DNA from: an uncultured Sutterella sp.
GTDB lineage: Bacteria > Pseudomonadota > Gammaproteobacteria > Burkholderiales > Burkholderiaceae_F
DNA: 6,342 nucleotides
Assembly (NCBI GenBank): GCA_905192805.1
Contig: CAJJMF010000150.1
Span: forward strand, 1 to 6,342
Direction: 5' to 3'
Within the stretch, counting starts at the first letter, position 1; every line of letters starts with the position of its first letter. The notes under the pieces were generated by a model. That model saw only the letters and a list, made by a program, of their open reading frames with translations. It did not search any database and was not told the DNA's origin. A program made the translations under genes and the position numbers. Positions 1 through 5,503 of this stretch are shown here, one piece after another.

Positions 1-201
1 GATAATCACGTAGAACACTGGCTAAATGGAGTAAAACTAATCGAATATACTCGAAATACTGACATGTGGAATGCTTTGGTTGCCTACAGTAAATATAAAA
101 ACTGGCCTAATTTTGGTAATTCCGCAGAAGGCAATATTCTTCTTCAAGACCATGGAGACGAAGTCTGGTTTAAAAATATAAAAATCAAAGAGCTGAAATA
201 A
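1..201 (+). CDS. DUF1080 / 3-keto-disaccharide hydrolase-type protein, C-terminal fragment
   Basis: The window opens inside this gene in frame 1, leaving 66 residues and a TAA stop at 199-201. The end carries features typical of the DUF1080 family: an EHWLNG segment near residue 5, and a terminal LLQDHGDEVWFKNIKIKEL that forms the last strands of the concanavalin-like sandwich. Known family members are usually secreted or lipid-anchored and hydrolyse 3-keto-glycosides made by Gfo/Idh-type oxidoreductases; the closest well-studied setting is in Bacteroides. The catalytic part lies upstream of the window, so activity cannot be judged. Codon use is AT-rich, like the next two genes. It is followed by a hairpin and then, on the same strand, an ApbE-like gene 91 bp away. 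The family call is firm, the exact substrate is not known. Confidence 0.85.
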   Translation, partial: DNHVEHWLNGVKLIEYTRNTDMWNALVAYSKYKNWPNFGNSAEGNILLQDHGDEVWFKNIKIKELK

Positions 202-244
202 CTCGCACTGAAAAGCCGATTTCTAACATAAAATCAAGAGTAGA

Positions 245-273
245 AGGGCATGCACAAAGTGGCATGCCCTCTT
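245..273 (+). terminator. Hairpin, likely terminator after the DUF1080 gene
   Basis: GGGCATGC at 246-253 pairs perfectly with GCATGCCC at 262-269, with an extra A-T pair outside (245/270) and an 8-nt loop. The downstream strand is CTCTTAATATTT, a weak, interrupted T-rich tail rather than a clean U tract. It sits 44 bp after the DUF1080 stop and about 20 bp before the ApbE-like start, so it could end the first transcript or act as an attenuator or processing site between two genes of one operon. Confidence 0.55.
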
Positions 274-292
274 AATATTTCAATAAAACAAA

Positions 293-1156
293 ATGCAGCA
301 TACAATTCAACACTTATACAAGGCACATGGTGATGACAGTTTGCTTTATGCTTGGTTTTTATCCATGCATACACGCGTAGATATAATACTCTGCTGCCAG
401 AAATCAGAAAATGAATTAATGCTTGTAGTAAATAGTATATATGACACTCTCCGACAACTGGAAAGAATTGCAAATTATTATGACCCCTCCAGTGAATTAT
501 CGCAAGTCAATCAAAGAGCTTCCACAGCTCCTGTTATGATCAGTCAGTCTCTTTACAGGATGATTTCATTATGCACAGAATATCATAAAAAAACGTTAGG
601 ATGTTTCGATGTTACTATCCACTCAGATAATTATAATCAAGATACCATACACTCCATTCATTTATACCCCGAAGCACAGAGTGTCTTCTTTCAACAAGCA
701 GGTACTACAATAAACCTTTCCGGATTTCTTAAAGGTTATGCTCTCGACAAAATAAGAGAAATATTAAAGGTTCACATCATAGAAAATGCCTTAATAAATA
801 TGGGAAACAGTTCTGTACTCGCTCTAGGCAATCATCCGGTTGGCACAGGATGGAAAGTCAGCTTTGGCGATCAGGCAAGTACAACAAAAAACTATAAAAC
901 TCAATCCATACTCCTTAATAACGAATGTTTAACCACCTCCGGAAACAACTCGGATGATCGCAAACACATTATCTCCCCTTCAAGTGGCAAACCACTGGAA
1001 GGAGTAAGACAAGTGACAGTAGTAACGGATGATGGAACCACTGGTGAGATTCTCTCAACCAGCTTGTTCGTAGCAAATCAAAAACAGCGCGAGTTAATAA
1101 TGAGCGAGTTTCTCCCCAAAAGAGTTATTGATTTGGAACTGTGCCAGATGGTTTAG
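293..1156 (+). CDS. Divergent ApbE-like FAD:protein FMN transferase
   Basis: This 287-residue protein matches the ApbE fold along its length. In order I see: YYDPSSELSQVN (62-73, the family's DP-x-SE-x-x-x-N), GCFDVTI (103-109), INLSGFLKGYALD (140-152, family LGG-x-x-KGY-x-x-D), NMGNSS (169-174, family GGD/GGN), TTSGN (214-218), HIISPSSGKP (225-234) and GEILSTSLFV (251-260, family ADALATALF). ApbE enzymes move FMN from FAD onto a Thr/Ser of a target protein, using Mg2+. The usual metal-binding Asp of the last motif is Glu252 here, while Thr256 is kept; the first Gly of LGG is Ser143. Many ApbE proteins are lipoproteins, but no signal peptide is visible, so a cytoplasmic location is inferred. 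An in-frame TAA at 284-286 makes the ATG at 293 the first possible Met. No Shine-Dalgarno is present, as is normal in Bacteroidota. The target protein is not in the window. Family is confident; activity is less sure. Confidence 0.82.
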   Translation: MQHTIQHLYKAHGDDSLLYAWFLSMHTRVDIILCCQKSENELMLVVNSIYDTLRQLERIANYYDPSSELSQVNQRASTAPVMISQSLYRMISLCTEYHKKTLGCFDVTIHSDNYNQDTIHSIHLYPEAQSVFFQQAGTTINLSGFLKGYALDKIREILKVHIIENALINMGNSSVLALGNHPVGTGWKVSFGDQASTTKNYKTQSILLNNECLTTSGNNSDDRKHIISPSSGKPLEGVRQVTVVTDDGTTGEILSTSLFVANQKQRELIMSEFLPKRVIDLELCQMV

Positions 1157-2222
1157 GCAACAGAGTATTCACCGGTAAAGGGACTCCCAAATCCGGCATT
1201 CCATCAGCATCCCATCCTATCTTCTGCAATCGTGGATTGCGACTCTCCGACTCTCCCGTATTACCGCTAGGAACACTTCTTGCCTGATACAATATATACC
1301 ATTCCGTTCCATCAGGCGAAGGAAGAAAGGAAAGGTTAGCCGGACCATACACTCCATCTTCCGGTCTCTGTTGAAATACAGGAACGGGGCTCTTCTTCCA
1401 GGAAGCCGGATTCAGCAAGTCACTATCCGCGTCGGCAGTCAACATTCCGGTACAATAATAAGGAGACCAGCAACCGCTTGCGGCATAATAGACAATGACA
1501 GTCCGGTTATCTTTGGAATGAAAATACTGAGGGCTTTCATTTACATAAATCGGATAAGCAGTCCGCCCGCCATCCGGATTTACCCACTGCCGTTCCCATT
1601 CATACTCCGGCTTCGAAATCATAACCCTTTCCGTAGCCAATGTCCAGGGGTTTTCCATGCGGGCAATATAGATGCATTGTGTTTCACTGCCTATCCTCCG
1701 ATTAGGCCACCCGGACCATAGAAGATAAAGCTCCCCTTTATGTTCAAAAGTTGAGGGATGTATTCCCCAGTTCCAATCGGGATTGGTCATGATCGCTCCT
1801 TTCATGCGAAACTCTCCCTGCATAGGGTCAGGAGAATCATTCTCAATCACATAAATCTGATGATTATCTGTATTTCCGTCATCGGCAGCAAAATAGATAT
1901 ACCATTTACCATTGATATTCCGTATTTCCGGATTCCAGAGGTTATGGCTATTCGAAGGATCTTTAGGCACCCAGACCTCTTTACAAGTAGAATGAGCCAT
2001 ATCGGTAATATCGGTGGTTACCCACAGATATATTTGCTCATTAGTTTCATGGGTATAATAATATTTACCATTATGGTAAATCGCGCTTGAATTAGCCCCT
2101 TCCATAAATAATGGATTGGCATAAGTATCTTTTTCAACATCTTCTTTCTTTCCTGCCCGTTTGGAATTACAAGAGATGTTCAGCAAAACAAGGAATAATA
2201 ACAAACATAAATTGATTCTCAT
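1125..2222 (-). CDS. GH43-like (five-bladed propeller) lipoprotein with altered catalytic residues
   Basis: A 365-residue protein starting at the ATG at 2222, chosen because a classic signal peptide begins exactly there (MRIN, then hydrophobic LCLLLFLVLL, then ISC with Cys18). The reading frame stays open back to 2333, but that extension looks non-coding. Cys18 is a plausible lipidation site although Asn at -3 is unusual. The body follows the GH43 arabinofuranosidase/xylosidase layout: NPLFMEGANSSA (36-47), LWNPEI (95-100), GKWYIYFAADDG (105-116), GIHPSTFEHKGELYLLWSG (153-171), NESPQ (228-232), GVYGPANLSF (290-299). Relatives I recall read GADPW, IDGTVF, NEGPE and GPGHNS at these places. So the general-base Asp is Asn44, the pKa-modulating Asp is His155, the pocket His is Asn296, and the general-acid Glu229 remains. 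It may use another mechanism or only bind glycan. It overlaps the ApbE-like gene tail to tail by 32 bp. The fold call is strong. Confidence 0.85.
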   Translation of the reverse strand: MRINLCLLLFLVLLNISCNSKRAGKKEDVEKDTYANPLFMEGANSSAIYHNGKYYYTHETNEQIYLWVTTDITDMAHSTCKEVWVPKDPSNSHNLWNPEIRNINGKWYIYFAADDGNTDNHQIYVIENDSPDPMQGEFRMKGAIMTNPDWNWGIHPSTFEHKGELYLLWSGWPNRRIGSETQCIYIARMENPWTLATERVMISKPEYEWERQWVNPDGGRTAYPIYVNESPQYFHSKDNRTVIVYYAASGCWSPYYCTGMLTADADSDLLNPASWKKSPVPVFQQRPEDGVYGPANLSFLPSPDGTEWYILYQARSVPSGNTGESESRNPRLQKIGWDADGMPDLGVPLPVNTLLPKPSGTVPNQ

Positions 2223-2458
2223 AGTTTCATTTTTAAGATGATACAAAGAAAAGACTTTTTTTTCATTAATAGCTAATAAAGCGAAAATAAAAATTAAGTT
2301 TGGAATATCATTCTCGTCATTACATCGTGACACATCCTGCTGATGACAGGAAAACAGAAAAAAGAGAATGTAAAGACAAACTACCTATTTATAATAAAAA
2401 CAGAAAGTTTCTTGGTATAAACCTTTTGGTCTGTAGAATGCGACGCAAACCGTCCCAA

Positions 2459-2466
2459 TAACTTTG
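2459..2466 (+). promoter_or_regulatory. Bacteroidota-type -7 element (orphan)
   Basis: TAACTTTG fits the Bacteroides -7 consensus TAnnTTTG. The only TTTG upstream (2425-2428) is about 30 bp away, longer than the usual spacing near 20, so the -33 half is not convincing. It points rightward but no Bacteroidota gene follows before the composition changes, so if real it would drive a gene lost at the junction. The element sits in the loop of the 2450-2476 stem. Confidence 0.25.
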
Positions 2467-2690
2467 CAGGGGACGGGTCAATTATTGACATGAATCAACA
2501 ATAAAACCTTTTCTTTTTTCCACTGAAGCATTTCGCTACTTATTACTACTCCGAGCATTAATAAGATTTTGATATTTGACAACACTTGTCCGTTCATCCC
2601 CATCGACAAGCCATTTTTCCATTGTTTCGCCTTTGCTCACATTCATAAAGAATTCACCTAAAGACCTAAGTATTAGGAATTACCCTCGTT

Positions 2691-2706
2691 TGTGAAAAAC
2701 CGCACA
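2691..2706 (+). promoter_or_regulatory. Candidate Crp-type operator upstream of the flavoprotein gene
   Basis: TGTGA-AAAACC-GCACA matches 9 of the 10 fixed bases of the Crp consensus TGTGA-N6-TCACA. Its centre is 2698.5. A -10-like GACAAT lies at 2728-2733, which would place the transcription start near 2740, exactly 41.5 bp from the site centre: the class II activator arrangement. No good -35 hexamer is present, as expected for an activator-dependent promoter. The regulator gene two positions downstream has Crp-like DNA-contact residues. Confidence 0.42.
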
Positions 2707-2721
2707 GATCCTCTAGACGGA

Positions 2722-2735
2722 ACATTCGACAATGT
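2722..2735 (+). promoter_or_regulatory. Candidate -10 region inside a short inverted repeat
   Basis: ACATT (2722-2726) and AATGT (2731-2735) form a perfect inverted repeat around CGAC. The candidate -10 hexamer GACAAT (2728-2733, four of six matches to TATAAT) lies inside it. The leader to the flavoprotein start would be about 100 nt. The inverted repeat could be an operator for a repressor or could be chance. Confidence 0.28.
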
Positions 2736-2826
2736 GTCTCACGCCAAGCACGATGACCACACGGTTTGGATTGCCGATTCATGTGAGCCCACCGTGCGAA
2801 ACGCGCCTGGCATGGACCTCAATCTT

Positions 2827-2832
2827 TGGAGA
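2827..2832 (+). promoter_or_regulatory. Ribosome binding site that fixes the flavoprotein start
   Basis: The core GGAG (2828-2831) is 8 nt before the ATG at 2840 but only 2 nt before the alternative ATG at 2834. The spacing favours 2840, which also gives the MKLNRRQF start of a standard Tat signal. Confidence 0.65.
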
Positions 2833-2839
2833 AATGACT

Positions 2840-4411
2840 ATGAAACTCAATCGTCGACAGTTTTTAGGTACAGCGGCCGCCGGAGCCGCTGTGGCGAGCT
2901 CCCCACTCGCGATGGCTGCGGTGAAAACGCAAAAAGCGGACCTCGTGATCGTTGGGGGCGGTTTGGCTGGCCTCTGTGCTGCCTACGCGGCGGTACGCAA
3001 AGGTGTCAAACCCATCGTATTGGAAAAGCTCAAATTCTTGGGCGGTGCAGGGCTCTTCCCCGAAGGTTCGTTGGGCGTTAATACGCGCTACACCAAGTCC
3101 CATGGCATCACGACGACGGTTCAGCAAGTGCTCGACGCAGCACTTCAGTACCATCATTTCCGCTGTGACCCGGCCGTCTTGCGCGTTTTGATTGAGCAGT
3201 CTGCTCAGACGATTGACGATGTGGAAGACTTGGGGATTCAGTTCCGCGGCATCCGTACGATGTACCCAAAGGAAGAATCTTTGATGACGTGGCATCTCTT
3301 TAAGGGCGGTTGCGCCGAAGTCTGTGCCAAATTCATCGAACAGATTAAGCAACGCGGTGGCGAATTGCACACCAATACCACCGTGACCAAGTTAATTATG
3401 AAAAACGGCAAGGTCGCTGGCGTGGAAGCCTCAAGCACGTCGGGTGACAAATGGGTGATCGAAGCCAAGAAAGTGATCATCGCCACGGGTGGCTTTGCTG
3501 CCAACAAGGCCATGATTGCCCAGCACGTCTTTGACTCCTCCGATTTGGGCGTTCAGGAACCGATTTGGTTGCGTGGGCCTGTCGTGGACGGTCGTACGGG
3601 CGATGGGATCAATATGGCTCGTATGGTGGGCGCTGGCATTAAGGGAATGCACACGGTCGCGGGGAATGCTCCCTACCTCCCCGATGTGCCTCCGATTAAT
3701 CAATTCTCGGGGCCGGATGAATTAAAACAAGGCCGTTGTGCGTTGGCACAACCGTGGCTCTGGGTCGATCATACGGGACGTCGCTTCTTTAACGAATCGC
3801 GTGGCTCGATCTTCGTTGACGTCTACAACGCCATGACCAGCGCAGGTGGCGTGTCCTACACGATTTTTGACCAGGCAAAGATGGATAAGATGGTCAACGA
3901 AGGCGCTGTGCTGCCCTTTAATGCGATCGTGCTCGCGGGCGTACCGCTCAAGGCTCTACCGAAGACTTGGGAAATGGGGATGCAACGTGGCTGGGCCTTT
4001 AAGGCCGACACGATTGAAGAACTCGCGCAGCAGATCGGTGTGCCACCGGCCAACCTCATGGATACGATGAAGAAGGTCAACAAGTATGCCGAAGATGGCG
4101 TTGATCCGGAATTTGGTCGTAACCGTGAACATTTGGTGAAGTTTGACCTTCAGAAAGGTCCCTACTATGCCTTAAAGGCGATCCGTTGCTTCTTCCTGAC
4201 ATTGGGTGGCGTGACGGTGACGCCTAACTTTGAAGCTAAGACCCCACAGGGCGACGTAATTCCTGGGCTTTATGTCGTCGGTCAGGATATCGGTGGGCTC
4301 TATGACTCAAGTTATGACTTGCGCTGTGAAGGCTCCGCCTCTTCCTTTGCCATGACATCCGGCCGTGTCGCCGCCCTACATGCCATTAAGGCGATTGAAA
4401 ACGGGGTATAA
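2840..4411 (+). CDS. Tat-exported FAD-dependent reductase of the fumarate reductase/flavocytochrome c superfamily
   Basis: A 523-residue protein. Residues 1-26 are a Tat signal: NRRQFL at 4-9, an Ala-rich hydrophobic stretch, and an AMA cleavage site at 24-26, so the folded FAD protein goes to the periplasm. FAD binding is clear from VIVGGGLAG (36-44, GxGxxG), Glu62 at the end of the second strand, IIATGGF (213-219), TGDGINMA (253-260) and IPGLYVVGQDIGG (474-486). There is no CxxCH heme site and no FMN-binding domain, so electrons must come from separate partners not in the window. HTGRRFFNESRG (311-322) matches the capping-domain region carrying the catalytic Arg of fumarate reductases (Arg321 is the candidate). 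The active-site His of that family is replaced by CFFLTLGG (450-457), and the C-terminal substrate Arg region reads YDLRCEGSA (492-500). It is therefore probably not a fumarate reductase; related stand-alone reductases act on other alkenes, such as urocanate or cinnamates. The substrate is unknown. Confidence 0.88.
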   Translation: MKLNRRQFLGTAAAGAAVASSPLAMAAVKTQKADLVIVGGGLAGLCAAYAAVRKGVKPIVLEKLKFLGGAGLFPEGSLGVNTRYTKSHGITTTVQQVLDAALQYHHFRCDPAVLRVLIEQSAQTIDDVEDLGIQFRGIRTMYPKEESLMTWHLFKGGCAEVCAKFIEQIKQRGGELHTNTTVTKLIMKNGKVAGVEASSTSGDKWVIEAKKVIIATGGFAANKAMIAQHVFDSSDLGVQEPIWLRGPVVDGRTGDGINMARMVGAGIKGMHTVAGNAPYLPDVPPINQFSGPDELKQGRCALAQPWLWVDHTGRRFFNESRGSIFVDVYNAMTSAGGVSYTIFDQAKMDKMVNEGAVLPFNAIVLAGVPLKALPKTWEMGMQRGWAFKADTIEELAQQIGVPPANLMDTMKKVNKYAEDGVDPEFGRNREHLVKFDLQKGPYYALKAIRCFFLTLGGVTVTPNFEAKTPQGDVIPGLYVVGQDIGGLYDSSYDLRCEGSASSFAMTSGRVAALHAIKAIENGV

Positions 4412-4468
4412 CACAAAAAAACCGCTTTGGGCTACTAAGACAATACTTTCTAGCCCATAGCCCTCTTT

Positions 4469-4513
4469 AGCCAAGTCAGACCGTTTACACTGACTTGGCT
4501 TTTTTGTTCTTTT
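4469..4513 (+). terminator. Intrinsic terminator after the flavoprotein gene
   Basis: AGCCAAGTCAG (4469-4479) pairs perfectly with CTGACTTGGCT (4490-4500) around a 10-nt loop and is followed directly by TTTTTGTTCTTTT. This is a textbook Rho-independent terminator 57 bp after the stop codon. A weaker 6-bp stem (GGGCTA 4429-4434, TAGCCC 4451-4456) precedes it. It makes read-through into the regulator gene unlikely, so that gene needs its own promoter. Confidence 0.88.
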
Positions 4514-4596
4514 CGATAATCAAATTCTAAGATTATGAGACTAAAATACTCTTGCCTCTCACCCTAAAAGATCGGAGCCTTTTGGGAGGAGGAGCC

Positions 4597-4627
4597 GAAG
4601 TGCTGGTGCCTGCTGCGCCAGCACTTC
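4597..4627. repeat. Strong unexplained hairpin upstream of the regulator gene
   Basis: A 13-bp stem with one G-T wobble (GAAGTGCTGGTGC 4597-4609 with GCGCCAGCACTTC 4615-4627) and a 5-nt loop. No T tract follows on either strand, so it is not a normal intrinsic terminator. It lies between the upstream terminator and the candidate regulator promoter; the rest of the 322-bp gap 4412-4733 shows only those elements and a duplicated GGAGCC (4574-4579, 4591-4596). It may be an operator, a REP-type element or an RNA structure. Confidence 0.5.
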
Positions 4628-4640
4628 TCACATTTTGAGG

Positions 4641-4668
4641 TTGTGCTTCAGTGAACGCTCGATACAAT
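4641..4668 (+). promoter_or_regulatory. Candidate promoter of the Crp/Fnr-type regulator gene
   Basis: TACAAT (4663-4668, five of six matches to TATAAT) lies 16 bp after a weak TTGTGC (4641-4646). Transcription would start near 4675, giving a leader of about 58 nt. An inverted repeat CTCA-N5-TGAG at 4627-4639 is centred about 42 bp upstream of that start and could be a regulator site, but it does not resemble the TGTGA site at 2691. Confidence 0.33.
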
Positions 4669-4733
4669 GACGTTAGTTGAAGTCTGCGTTTGACCTTCCC
4701 CTCATTGACCCAAACTTGTAGGACACCCTCCTC

Positions 4734-5483
4734 ATGACTGACCCCATGACGCCTGCCTCCGTTGCCCTTCCGCTTGTCTACGGTTCCCTCCCGTGGCTCG
4801 TACCGGAAGACCTCCCCGCCGTCAAAGCGTTTTTTGCCGAATGCGGAACGCCCGTACACTTTAAGCACGGCGAGCAACTCCCATTTGGCTACCAAATGCG
4901 GCTCTACTTCATCGAAACTGGGCTCATCGCGACGCTACCCGTGCGTGACGGCGATATGACGCGCGTCTGTGGGCTCTTTGGGGCCAATACCACGTTGGGG
5001 CTGGTCATGGCCATGCGAGCCCGCAATGCGTCGCGCAACGCGGCGATGACGTTAAGTGCCCAAGCCTTGGGGGCAACCACCGCACGGCGGGTGGAATTGG
5101 GGCAATTTGATGCGTGGCTAGCGAGTGTGGACAGCTCCTTGCGAGAGGATATCTATCGCAACTGTATTGCCAAGGTTGAATGCCAGTTGGAGGGCGTGTT
5201 TGTGAACGACACCTATTCGGTGACGACTCGACTCCTCTGGGCGCTCTATGTGCTGTTTGAAGCCTATAAAGGGCCACCGCACGAACGCGAGGGATTAAAC
5301 GTCCTGCCGTGGCCCGTCACCATTTCAGAACTCTCGCAACTCATCCATAGCACACGGGAAATGACGTCACGGGCGTTTTCCGACGCCATGAAGGCAGGCA
5401 TTTGCGTCAAAGAAGGACGTCGGATTTTAGTACACCGCCCGGCCTTAGCCCAAGCGCTCAAACGGGCGGAGCACACGGTCTAA
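4734..5483 (+). CDS. Crp/Fnr-family transcriptional regulator
   Basis: A 249-residue protein with the Crp/Fnr layout: a beta-roll sensor region (about 30-130, with FKHGEQLPFG at 43-52 and FIETGLIA at 59-66), a long dimerisation helix (about 132-180), and a winged helix-turn-helix (TISELSQLIHSTREMTSRAF, 196-215, then GICVKEGRRILVHRPAL). The recognition helix reads R208-E209-M210-T211-S212-R213, aligning with Crp R180, E181 and R185, so a TGTGA-type half-site is predicted. The cyclic-nucleotide cassette is poor: the usual GE pair is missing, and only Arg101 recalls the RS pair. The N-terminal cysteine cluster of Fnr iron-sulfur sensors is absent, although scattered Cys (37, 79, 144, 150, 224) could act in redox sensing. 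The effector is therefore unknown. AGGA at 4720-4723 is a modest ribosome site 10 nt before the ATG. The gene lies downstream of the flavoprotein on the same strand and is the natural candidate for its regulator. Confidence 0.85.
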   Translation: MTDPMTPASVALPLVYGSLPWLVPEDLPAVKAFFAECGTPVHFKHGEQLPFGYQMRLYFIETGLIATLPVRDGDMTRVCGLFGANTTLGLVMAMRARNASRNAAMTLSAQALGATTARRVELGQFDAWLASVDSSLREDIYRNCIAKVECQLEGVFVNDTYSVTTRLLWALYVLFEAYKGPPHEREGLNVLPWPVTISELSQLIHSTREMTSRAFSDAMKAGICVKEGRRILVHRPALAQALKRAEHTV

Positions 5484-5503
5484 GTCCAAGCGGACTTAGA
5501 CCG
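5476..5503. terminator. Symmetric hairpin shared by two convergent gene ends
   Basis: CGGTCTAAGTCC (5476-5487) and GGACTTAGACCG (5492-5503) form a perfect 12-bp stem around the 4-nt loop AAGC. The stop codon of the regulator (TAA 5481-5483) is in one arm and the stop of the opposite gene (TTA at 5496-5498, TAA on the - strand) is in the other, at mirrored positions. A bidirectional terminator is the likely role, but neither side has a T tract, so it may work with Rho or mainly protect 3' ends. Confidence 0.65.

Larger units (their letters stand above)
2223..2839. other. Gene-free region containing the change from AT-rich to GC-rich DNA
   Basis: No supported gene lies in these 617 bp. The first part is AT-rich and belongs with the GH43-like gene; by about 2,700 the base composition is that of the flavoprotein gene. 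I cannot fix the junction more closely than roughly 2,470-2,690. Notable pieces are a 7-bp GC stem at 2450-2456/2470-2476, a 13-bp palindrome GTCAAT-T-ATTGAC at 2477-2489, an FNR-like TTGAC-ATGA-ATCAA at 2485-2498, a short palindrome CCTAA-GTA-TTAGG at 2665-2677, a Crp-type site at 2691-2706, and ACATT-CGAC-AATGT at 2722-2735. I saw no long direct repeats, transposase remnants or clear attachment site. Confidence 0.6.

Noticed and set aside
1371..2090. Two + strand frames of 110-116 codons inside the GH43-like gene
   Set aside because: They are antisense shadows of a clearly conserved protein and have no domain features.
2223..2333. Upstream extension of the GH43-like frame to the ATG at 2333
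   Set aside because: A standard signal peptide starts exactly at the ATG at 2222, and the 37 extra residues look like translated intergenic DNA.
2576..2581. Perfect TTGACA -35 hexamer
   Set aside because: No acceptable -10 lies 15-19 bp downstream, where the sequence is C-rich (around 2597-2605).
2732..2839. Upstream start of the flavoprotein frame at 2732
   Set aside because: It would bury the Tat signal 36 residues inside the protein; the Shine-Dalgarno spacing supports 2840.
293..4411. The ApbE-like protein flavinylating the FAD reductase in the same window
   Set aside because: The reductase has no FMN-binding domain or acceptor motif that I can see, and the two genes appear to come from different lineages.
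4513..4530. FNR-type site near CGATAATCAA
   Set aside because: Only one half-site (ATCAA) matches; the other five positions fit the consensus poorly at the required spacing.
4533..4895. A 120-codon frame on the - strand across the gap and the regulator start
   Set aside because: It overlaps the regulator's 5' end, the hairpin and the promoter region, and has no recognisable motif.
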